Below are positions 35,727 through 45,100 of a DNA stretch of 55,106 nt, in pieces. Within the stretch, counting starts at the first letter, position 1. Every line of letters begins with the position of its first letter. Made by a program: the position numbers and the translations under genes. The notes under the pieces are model-generated. The model had not been told where the DNA came from, did not search any database, and saw only the letters and a list, made by a program, of their open reading frames with translations. Source of the stretch: Clostridium sp. Marseille-Q2269 (GTDB lineage Bacteria > Bacillota > Clostridia > Clostridiales > Clostridiaceae); NCBI RefSeq assembly GCF_943736985.1, contig NZ_CALSFS010000004.1, positions 1 to 55,106 of the forward strand, read 5' to 3'.

Positions 35727-36929
35727 ATGGCAATAATCGTTCAAAAATATGGAGGTACATCCGTAGCAACAGTAGAAAAAATACAAAATATAGCTAAATC
35801 TGTTGTAAAAAGAAAAAAAGAAGGAAATGATCTGGTAGTTGTAGTTTCTGCTATGGGGCATACTACAGACAATCTTATAAAATTGGCTAAGGATATAAGT
35901 AGTACACCAGATAAAAGAGAATTAGATGCATTGATTTCTACAGGAGAAATGGTATCAGCATCTCTTTTATCTATGGCAATCAAGGAACTAGGAGAAGATT
36001 CTATAAGTTACACAGCCTATCAAATAAATATAAGTACAAATGGACAATATGGAAAATCCTTAATAAATGATATTGATGAAAAAAGAATAGATAAAAGTTT
36101 AAAAGAAGGAAAAGTTGTTGTTGTTGCAGGATTTCAAGGAATAAATTGTGATGGTAATATAACAACTTTAGGTAGAGGCGGTTCAGATACTTCAGCAGTG
36201 GCAATAGCAGCAAAATTAAATAATGCTGTGTGTGAAATATATACAGATGTAGATGGTATATACAGTGTAGATCCTAGAGTGTACAATAAAGCTAAAAAAT
36301 TAGATTACATAGATTATGAAGAAATGTTAGAACTGTCTAGCTTGGGAGCTCAAGTTATGCATTCAAGATCTATAGAATTAGCAGAAAAATATCACATACC
36401 TATTTATGTAGGTTTAAGTAATGGTAATACTAAGGGAACAGTTATTAAGGGGATGAATAATATGAATATGGAAATAAAATCAGTAACAGGATTAGCAACT
36501 AGTGATGATGATGTTGCAATAACAATTGAAGATATAAAAGAAAGTATAAATGTGGTAGCAGACATATTTGGTAAATTGGCAGAAAAACAAATTAATATAG
36601 ATATAATAAGTCAAACAGCACCTATAAATAGCAAAATAAGTTTATCCTTTACTATACCAAAGGAAGATTTAAAGGATTGTATGAATATAATAAAAGCTTA
36701 TGCACCACAGGATAAAATAAGAATAGATGAAAACTTAACTAAATTTTCTATAGTGGGAATAGGTATGAAAAATACATCAGGGGTTGCAGCTAGGATGTTA
36801 AAATTATTTAGTGATAATAACATAAAAGTAAAAATGATAACAACTTCAGAAATAAGAATTACCTGTGCAATAAATGTAGAAGATAAAATAGATGCTATAA
36901 ATTTAGTGGCAAAAGAATTCAATCTATAA
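35727..36929 (+). CDS. lysC: aspartate kinase
   Basis: The 400-residue monofunctional enzyme catalyses the first step of the aspartate family, aspartate to aspartyl phosphate. The kinase domain has VQKYGGTSVATVEKI at the N-terminus, FQGINCDGNITTLGRGGSDTSAVA (quoted in part, about 137) and EIYTDVDGIYSVDPR near 172. Two ACT regulatory domains cover about 255-400 (ITIEDIKESINVV and FSIVGIGMKNTSGVAARML). ATG 35727 follows AGGGGG. It is cotranscribed with lysA (15-nt gap) under the lysine riboswitch, so it is the lysine-specific isozyme. Confidence 0.93.
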   Translation: MAIIVQKYGGTSVATVEKIQNIAKSVVKRKKEGNDLVVVVSAMGHTTDNLIKLAKDISSTPDKRELDALISTGEMVSASLLSMAIKELGEDSISYTAYQINISTNGQYGKSLINDIDEKRIDKSLKEGKVVVVAGFQGINCDGNITTLGRGGSDTSAVAIAAKLNNAVCEIYTDVDGIYSVDPRVYNKAKKLDYIDYEEMLELSSLGAQVMHSRSIELAEKYHIPIYVGLSNGNTKGTVIKGMNNMNMEIKSVTGLATSDDDVAITIEDIKESINVVADIFGKLAEKQINIDIISQTAPINSKISLSFTIPKEDLKDCMNIIKAYAPQDKIRIDENLTKFSIVGIGMKNTSGVAARMLKLFSDNNIKVKMITTSEIRITCAINVEDKIDAINLVAKEFNL

Positions 36930-36944
36930 ATAGGATGTGGAAAT

Positions 36945-38231
36945 ATGAAACTTTTTGGAAGCATGAATATAAAAAACAATAATTTATATATAGGTAAAAT
37001 TAATACTTTAGATTTAGCTAATAAATTCAAAACACCTTTATATGTAATGGATGAAACTCTTATAAGAGATAATTGTAGAAGATATATAAATTCTTTTAGT
37101 AAAGAAAAAAATAAAGTAGCCTATGCAGGAAAAGCCTTTCTAACTAAGGCGATGTGCACTTTAATAAAAGAAGAAGGACTTTTTTTAGATGTAGTATCAG
37201 GAGGAGAAATATTTACTGCTTATAAAAGTGGATTTCCAATGGGAAAAATATATTTTCATGGTAACAATAAAGCTATAGAAGAAATAGAAATGGCTATAGA
37301 TTTAGGCGTTGGAATATTTGTAGCAGACAATTTTCAAGAATTAGATATTATAAATACTATTTGTAAAAATAAAAATATAAAGCAAAAAGTAATCTTAAGA
37401 GTTATTCCAGGTATTGAGGCTCATACTCATGAATATATTAAAACTGGTCAAATAGATTCTAAATTTGGATTTACATTAATAGATGACGGTGCTATTAAAG
37501 CTGTAAAAAAATCTTCTGAATTAGAGAATATACAATTTTTAGGGCTTCATTGTCATATAGGCTCTCAGATATTTGAAACAAAGCCCTATGAAGAAGAAAT
37601 AGAAATAATGTTTAATTTAATAAAAAGAATTAATGAAGAATTAAATATATATGTAGAAGAGTTAGATTTAGGCGGGGGTTTTGGAATATATTACACAGAT
37701 GGAGATAATCCCCAAAAAATAGAAGAATTTTGTAAGCTTATACTAGATAAAGCACAGAACTATTCAAAGAAAATAGGTATTAGACAACCTACATTAACAA
37801 TAGAGCCAGGTAGATCTGTAGTGGGCAATGCTGGGATTACACTATATTCAGTAGGTTCAATTAAAGAAATACCTAATGTGTCTAAATATGTGGCTGTAAA
37901 TGGTGGCATGACAGATAATATAAGGCCTGCACTATATAAATCACAATATGAATGTACAGTGTGTAATAAGGTTTTAGATAATTTATCAGAAGAAGTGAAG
38001 ATAGTAGGAAAATGTTGCGAATCTGGAGATGTACTTATAGACAATGTAAGATTGCCAAAATTAGAATCTGATGATTTGCTGGCTGTATTAAATACAGGGG
38101 CTTATGGTTATTCTATGGCAAGTAACTATAATAAAGCTTTATTGCCATCTGTAGTGTTTGTTAATGATGATAAAGTAAGATTAGTATGTAAAAGACAAAC
38201 TTATGAAAATTTAATACAAAATGAAGTATAA
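36945..38231 (+). CDS. lysA: diaminopimelate decarboxylase
   Basis: The 428-residue PLP enzyme (fold III) converts meso-diaminopimelate to lysine, the last step. The PLP lysine is in VAYAGKAFLTKAM near residue 64. Other signatures are LDVVSGGE, LGLHCHIGSQI near 200, LGGGFGIYYTD near 242, EPGRSVVGNAG near 286 and the substrate-binding CCESGDVL near 350. The gene begins 15 nt after lysC and ends at the terminator 38278-38315. Confidence 0.94.
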   Translation: MKLFGSMNIKNNNLYIGKINTLDLANKFKTPLYVMDETLIRDNCRRYINSFSKEKNKVAYAGKAFLTKAMCTLIKEEGLFLDVVSGGEIFTAYKSGFPMGKIYFHGNNKAIEEIEMAIDLGVGIFVADNFQELDIINTICKNKNIKQKVILRVIPGIEAHTHEYIKTGQIDSKFGFTLIDDGAIKAVKKSSELENIQFLGLHCHIGSQIFETKPYEEEIEIMFNLIKRINEELNIYVEELDLGGGFGIYYTDGDNPQKIEEFCKLILDKAQNYSKKIGIRQPTLTIEPGRSVVGNAGITLYSVGSIKEIPNVSKYVAVNGGMTDNIRPALYKSQYECTVCNKVLDNLSEEVKIVGKCCESGDVLIDNVRLPKLESDDLLAVLNTGAYGYSMASNYNKALLPSVVFVNDDKVRLVCKRQTYENLIQNEV

Positions 38232-38277
38232 AATATTTGTCAAAATAAATATAATTTTTTGTAAGATTAAAAAGAAA

Positions 38278-38322
38278 AATATTATTGAGTTGATACAATT
38301 CAACTTAATAATATTTTTTTTA
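38278..38322 (+). terminator. terminator of the lysC-lysA operon
   Basis: A perfect 16-bp stem (38278-38293 with 38300-38315) is followed by TTTTTTAT. Confidence 0.85.
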
Positions 38323-38471
38323 TTTAATAATAATATTTGTAATTTTAAATATTATTAGATAAAGACAGGTGATTAGTTACCAACTATAACCTGATTTTTA
38401 ATTGTAATATTTTTATTCTGATTGGAAATACTAAATTAGGCATACTCTTTACAAGGAAAGGATGAATTCCC

Positions 38472-41400
38472 ATGACAGTATTTATACCTATTTTTGTTTG
38501 TATAATTTTAATGATTTTAATATATATAATTTATAAAAATAACAATAGTAAAGGAAATTTAATAGATGATATAAACAATATATTTTTTAGCGAAGATAAA
38601 CAAGATTTAGAACAATTTGTAGAAGATATATCAGAATTTCATGGTATAGTATCTAACAGAAAATGTAGAAAATTAGTGTTGGAGAGTTTAGATAAAAGTT
38701 ATGAGAGAATAATGGAAAATTATAAATACATAGTATCACTGGATGAAGATATAAATATGACTGTACCTGCAGGAGAATGGTTGCTAGATAATATATATCT
38801 TATAGAAAAACAATATAAAGATATAAAAAAGAATATGCCATTTTCATATTATGTAAAATTACCTGTTATAAATAAAGGCATAATGAAATGTTATCCCAGA
38901 GTATATCATTTAGCTTTAGCTATAATACATAATTTTTACGGAAATATGGATAAAGAATTTATAATAACCTTTATAAATAAATATGAAAAAAACAATGTTT
39001 TAACTAGTTCAGAAATATGGGCATTACCTATAATGCTAAGAATATCTTTAATACAAAAGATATCTATAATATCAGAAGAGATAGCGTATATACAAAGAGA
39101 AAGAAAAAGAGGAGAAAAATTAGCAGATAAAATAATTAGAGACTACAATAATAAAAACCTAGATAGAACTATTAATGAATTAAAAAATAATGGCATAAGA
39201 ATTAGTCCTTATTTCATGGAAACATTTATAAATATACTAAATGACAATGGAATAAAAGAGAAAAATTTAGATTTATTTATACAAGAGCAATTGGATATAA
39301 AAGAAAAAAATATAGATAATATAATAAGTTCAGGATATAGAAAGCAATCTAAACAGCAGATAGTTATGGGGGATTGTATAAATGGATTAAGAAATGTAGA
39401 ATCTATTAATTGGAAAAATGTATTTGAGAATGTTAGTATAATCGAAAAGATATTAAAAGAAGATCCTTTAAAAGTTTATAATGATATGGACTTTCCATCT
39501 AAAAATTTTTATAGAAATAAAATAGAGAGATTATCAAGAAAATTAAGGCTTCCTGAAAGTTATATAGCAAAAAAGAGCATAGAATGTGCAGAACAGTTTG
39601 AAGCTAAAAATAAAGAAGAATTTTATAAAAAACATGTTGGATATTATATAGTTGAAGAAAAAGGGGCTAGAATACTTAGAAAATCTTTAAGTATAAAAAA
39701 CAAAGGAAAAGATAAAATAAAAGATTTTCTAATTAGAAATAAAGTTAGATCTTATATAAGCAGCATAGTAATTTTTACACTAATATTTGAATTTTTTATT
39801 ATAAAATCTATAGGATATAACAACATATATATTATGTTGTTACAATTTGTAATACTTTTAATACCAAGTAGTGAAATAATAATATCAATTCTAAATTGGA
39901 GTTTGAATAATTTAACTAAACCTAATTTTATACCCAAGTTGCAGCTTAGGGATGGAATAGATGATAAAGCTTCAACAGTTGTTGTAATACCTACATTAAT
40001 AGGAAGTATAAAAAGAGCAAAAGAATTGATAAAAGATATGGAAGTACATTATTTAGCTAATAAAGAAAATAATCTTTATTTTGCTATACTAGGAGATTTT
40101 AAAGACAGTAAAAATGAAAAAGAAGAAAATGATGAAGAAATAGTAAGAGAAATGTTAAAAGAAGTAGAGAGATTAAATAATAAATATTGCAAAGGCAAGG
40201 AAGAAATTTTTTTCTTTTTAAATAGATGTAGAAAATATAATAATAAAGAGAAAAAATGGATGGGATGGGAAAGAAAAAGAGGAAAATTAGAGGAATTTAA
40301 CAAGCTCGTACGTGGAGAAGAAGATACTAGCTATAATGTTATAAGTGGAAATATAAAAACTTTGAGAAATGTTAAATACGTAATAACATTGGATGCAGAT
40401 ACAAAGCTTCCAAGAGATGTGGCTAAAAGATTAATAGGTGCCATGGAACATCCACTTAACAAACCCATAATAGATAAAGTAAAAAAAGTAGTTTGTCATG
40501 GGTATGGACTTATGCAGCCTAGAATTAGTATAGGAGTAGAAGATGCTAGTAGGACCATGTTTTCAAAGATTTTTTCTGGAGAAGTAGGTTTAGATACCTA
40601 TACTACAGCTGTATCAGATATTTATCAAGATTTGTTTAAAGAAGGTATATTCACAGGAAAAGGAATATATCATGTAGATACTTTTAATATGATGCTTGAT
40701 GGAGAAATAAAAGAAAATTCTGTTCTGAGTCATGATTTATTAGAAGGGTCTTATGTTAGAACTGCTTTAGTTACTGATATACAATTAGTTGATGGATACC
40801 CTGCTTACTATAATTCAAGTTGTAAAAGAATACACAGATGGGTAAGGGGCGACTGGCAGCTTATACCATGGATATTTAAAAGGACAGCTATAAATAGATT
40901 ATCTAAGTGGAAAATAGTGGATAATTTACGAAGGAGTCTTTTAGCACCTTCTATAATTACCCTTATATTATTTTCTCTTATTATATATTATGGAACTAAT
41001 GAGATGATAATTGTAGCTTTCCTTTCCATAATTGCACCTATATTGTTTAATGTTTCAGAGGTTATTGTGTTGCCAACTAAAGGTATAGGGCTATCTGGAA
41101 GAATATATAGCGTAAAAAATGTACTAAAGCAGTTCTTTTTAATTTTTGCTTTTATTCCTCATAAAGCATATTTAATGAGAGATGCAATAATGAGAACTTT
41201 ATATAGGCTTTGTGTAAGTAAAAGAAATTTATTAGAATGGCAAACTGCAGAAGATGCTGAAAAAATGTCACGCAAAGATTTCTATGGATATATAAAGAAC
41301 ATGTGGGTAGGCAGCCTAATTGCTGTAATTATACTGTATTTATCCATAAGAAGATCTAATGAACTGGCTATATTTCTTGTCCCAACTTGCATAGTGTGGT

Positions 41401-42116
41401 TTATTAGTCCTTATATAGCTTTTTATGTAAGTAAGGATAAGAAAGATAAATTATATTTAGATAAATATGATAGAAGTTTATTATTTAATATAGCTAGAAG
41501 AACTTGGTCATACTTTGATGATTTTGTTTGTGAAGATACCAAATGGTTAGCTCCAGACAATTATCAGGAAGAACCCTATAAGGGTATAGCTTATAGAACA
41601 TCCCCTACAAATATGGGAATGGGGATAACCTCAAATATTGCAGCCTATGATTTAGGTTTTATAACATTAAAAAATGTTACCAATCGCTTGGGAAATATAC
41701 TATCTAGCATGGAAACTTTAGATAAATATAATGGGCATTTTTATAATTGGTATGATATAAAAACTGCTAAGCCATTAAATCCTAGATATATATCTGCAGT
41801 AGATAGTGGAAATCTGGTAGGGTATTTATGGCTTACAGAAGAATCATTAAAAGATATATTAAAGAGACCATTATTGATGAAAAAAAATATTGACGGATTA
41901 ATAAGCTTATTAGAGTTAGCAGATGAAGAACTAAAAAAAGAAGAAGACATAGATAACTTTTATATAAATATAATATTTATACTAAATAAAGCTGAACCAG
42001 ATATTGTGTTTTTCAACAATATGATTTTAAAAATATTAAATAAGCAAAGGCAGTTATCCGATTTTAATTTAGATATAAATAAACTTATTGGAATAAAAAA
42101 CTGTCTGATTTTTTAA
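38472..42116 (+). CDS. N-terminal part of the NdvB-like protein: GT84 glycosyltransferase
   Basis: This ORF has 1214 codons. A membrane anchor (residues 3-21) precedes a helical region (about 40-400) and two membrane segments (about 422-470). The glycosyltransferase domain has VVVIPTLIGSIKRAKEL, ITLDADTKLPRDVAKRL near 640, HGYGLMQPRIS and HRWVRGDWQLIPW near 790. Further membrane segments lie at about 820-955. A glucoamylase-like domain begins at RTWSYFDDFVCEDTKWLAPDN and NMGMGITSNIAAYDLG. In cyclic beta-1,2-glucan synthases the GT84 part makes the chain from UDP-glucose. ATG 38472 follows AAGGAAAGGATG. It is truncated by the shift at 42095-42100. Confidence 0.82.
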   Translation: MTVFIPIFVCIILMILIYIIYKNNNSKGNLIDDINNIFFSEDKQDLEQFVEDISEFHGIVSNRKCRKLVLESLDKSYERIMENYKYIVSLDEDINMTVPAGEWLLDNIYLIEKQYKDIKKNMPFSYYVKLPVINKGIMKCYPRVYHLALAIIHNFYGNMDKEFIITFINKYEKNNVLTSSEIWALPIMLRISLIQKISIISEEIAYIQRERKRGEKLADKIIRDYNNKNLDRTINELKNNGIRISPYFMETFINILNDNGIKEKNLDLFIQEQLDIKEKNIDNIISSGYRKQSKQQIVMGDCINGLRNVESINWKNVFENVSIIEKILKEDPLKVYNDMDFPSKNFYRNKIERLSRKLRLPESYIAKKSIECAEQFEAKNKEEFYKKHVGYYIVEEKGARILRKSLSIKNKGKDKIKDFLIRNKVRSYISSIVIFTLIFEFFIIKSIGYNNIYIMLLQFVILLIPSSEIIISILNWSLNNLTKPNFIPKLQLRDGIDDKASTVVVIPTLIGSIKRAKELIKDMEVHYLANKENNLYFAILGDFKDSKNEKEENDEEIVREMLKEVERLNNKYCKGKEEIFFFLNRCRKYNNKEKKWMGWERKRGKLEEFNKLVRGEEDTSYNVISGNIKTLRNVKYVITLDADTKLPRDVAKRLIGAMEHPLNKPIIDKVKKVVCHGYGLMQPRISIGVEDASRTMFSKIFSGEVGLDTYTTAVSDIYQDLFKEGIFTGKGIYHVDTFNMMLDGEIKENSVLSHDLLEGSYVRTALVTDIQLVDGYPAYYNSSCKRIHRWVRGDWQLIPWIFKRTAINRLSKWKIVDNLRRSLLAPSIITLILFSLIIYYGTNEMIIVAFLSIIAPILFNVSEVIVLPTKGIGLSGRIYSVKNVLKQFFLIFAFIPHKAYLMRDAIMRTLYRLCVSKRNLLEWQTAEDAEKMSRKDFYGYIKNMWVGSLIAVIILYLSIRRSNELAIFLVPTCIVWFISPYIAFYVSKDKKDKLYLDKYDRSLLFNIARRTWSYFDDFVCEDTKWLAPDNYQEEPYKGIAYRTSPTNMGMGITSNIAAYDLGFITLKNVTNRLGNILSSMETLDKYNGHFYNWYDIKTAKPLNPRYISAVDSGNLVGYLWLTEESLKDILKRPLLMKKNIDGLISLLELADEELKKEEDIDNFYINIIFILNKAEPDIVFFNNMILKILNKQRQLSDFNLDINKLIGIKNCLIF

Positions 42117-42132
42117 ATGAATCTCTTAATGA

Positions 42133-45100
42133 ATTCAAAATATTCCTTGGAAAGAGCAAATAATAGAAAATATAGGTATATGCAAAGATGTCATAGAAGA
42201 AATAAGAGATTTTGTTGTAAAAGTACCTATAGAAGAAATACCATATAGAATAAAATACATCATTGATAAATTAGAACAAATAAAAACAGATCAGAGCTAC
42301 GAAAAAGAATGGATTTTAAATTTAATAAATAATTTAAATATTAGTGGTGAAAACATTAAAAAATTAATAAAAGATATAGATAATATAAATATAAGATTAT
42401 ATAAACTAGCAGAAGATACAGATTTTAAAATTCTATATGATAAAGATAGAAATTTATTTACTATAGGATTTAATGTAGACTCAGGAGAAATAGCCAATTC
42501 TTATTATGATTTATTAGCTTCAGAAGCTAGGCAAGCAAGTTTTGTTGCTATAGCCAAAGGCGATATACCACAAGATAACTGGATAGCATTAGGTAGAGCT
42601 ATGACTTATATGGGGAAAAAATTAAAAGGGTTAGCTTCATGGAGTGGGACTATGTTTGAATATTTTATGCCTCTATTAATAATGAAGAACTATGAAAATA
42701 CTTTATTAGATCAAACATATAAATCAGTAGTAAAAGGACAACAACTATATGTTAAAAATAAGAATATACCTTGGGGAATATCAGAATCTGCATATTATCA
42801 TTTTGATGGAGATAAAAACTATCAATATATGGCTTTTGGAGTACCTGGTATAGGAATAAAAAGAGGATTGTCTAAAGATCTAGTTATAGCCCCATATTCT
42901 TCTTTGTTAGCTTTACAAAAAGATGTAAATGGAAGTATAAAAAATATAAATAGATTAATAGATGATGAGCTCTTAGCTAGATATGGATTTTACGAAGCAG
43001 TAGATTATACTAAAAACAGAATACCAAAAGGAAAGAGTAGATGTATTATTAAATCTTTTATGGTACATCATCAGGGAATGAGCCTTATGGCTTTAAATAA
43101 TGTTGTAAACGATAATATATTTCAAAGAAGGTTTCATAACAAATCAGAAGTTAAAGCTACAGAATTGTTATTACAAGAGAGAAAAACTAATAGGATTATA
43201 TATAATAGGAGTATTAAAAAATATAATACAGAATGTAAGGTTGATACTGTTGATCAGTATAGTAGAATTTATAACACAGCTAAAACTGACATACCTAGAG
43301 TAGCATTAATATCTAATGGTAATTATTCTTTAATGATCACTAACAGAGGTGGAGGGTATGGCAAAAAAGACAATACTACTATTTATAGATGGAGAGAGGA
43401 CTTAACATCGGATTCTAAAGGGTTGTTTTTCTATATAAAAAATATAAATTCTAATAATTATTGGAGTGCTACTTATGAGCCTTGTAAATTTGAAGGTAAA
43501 AATTACAAAGCTCAATTTGCTAGTGATAAAATTACTTTTTCAAGACAAGATGGTAATATAATAACAGAAACTAATGCTACAGTTTCCCAAGAAGAAGATG
43601 CAGAAATAAGGAGTATAAATTTAAAAAATAATAGTGATAATGATAGAGTCATAGAAATAACTAGTTATTGTGAAGTAACACTGGCAAATTATAATGCAGA
43701 TTTAGTTCATCCAAGTTATAGTAATTTATTTGTAAAAACGGAATTAGAAGAAGAGCCATTTTGTATTCTAGCTAATAGAAGAAGAAGAAGTGAGAATGAT
43801 GAATCTCCTTGGATAATGCAGACTGTAGCTGTAGACGGTGATCAAATTGGTGGATTTGAATATGAAACTAGTAGAATAGATTTTATAGGAAGAGGAAGAA
43901 ATTTATATAATCCCAAAGCTATGGATAGTGATACTAATCTTAAAAAATCTATAGGACCAGTTTTAGATCCAATCATAAGCATAAGAATTAGAGTAAAATT
44001 AAAGGGTAAGTCCAATTGTACAGTAGCATATACAACTGCTTTTTGCAGTTCTAAAGATGAAGGATTAAAAATAGCAGAAAAATATAGAAATATACGTAAT
44101 GTAAGAAATGCCTTTGATTTATCTTGGAATCACAGTAACTTAGAAATGAAAAATTTAGGCATTAGATCTACTGCGGCTAATATGTATCAGTATATTGCAT
44201 CTAATATATTGTTTATAAATGGAAATATGAAAGAAAGAGTACAATATATAAAATCAATAAATTTAGGTCAATCAAATTTATGGGTTTACGGAATATCAGG
44301 AGATAATCCTATAATTTTAGCTACTTTAGATGAGGAAGCAGGAATAGATATAGTAAGGCAACTATTAATGGCTTATAGATATTGGAAAATGAAAAATATA
44401 AATGTAGATTTAGTAATAGTTAATACTAAGGAAAGCTCGTATATACAGCCTGTAGAAGATTCCATATTAAATTTAATAAATAGTATAGGATTGATGAGCA
44501 ATATAAATAAATCATCAGGAATATTTTTATTTAACAAATCTACTATGAGTGAAACAGATTTAGAGCTTTTAAAAGCTATATGTAGATTATATATAGATTG
44601 TAATAAAGGATCTCTAGCAGAACAGATAAATATATGTAGTAATAAAAAAGAAGAGATAGATTTGTTAGAGAAAAAAGAATTACAATATAATCCTAAATAT
44701 TATAAATTGACAATTCCCAAATTAGAGTATTTTAATGATATAGGTGGATTTGATATAGAAAACAATGAATATACAATATTATTAAAGGATTATAATAACA
44801 CACCATTACCATGGATAAACGTAATGTCTAATGGTAAATTTGGATTCCATGTATCAGAAAGTGGTTCATCTTATAGCTGGTATAAAAACAGCAGGGAAAA
44901 CAAGTTGACTAATTGGTGCAATGATCCAGTAATAGATGGAGAGAGTGAACATATTTACGTAAGAGATGAAGAATCAGGGGAAATATGGAGTATTACCCCT
45001 AAACCTGTAAGGGATTCTGGTCAGTATATAATAAGTCATGGATTTGGATATTCTAATTTTAAACATTATGCTAAAGGCATAATTGGGGAGGTTATAAACT

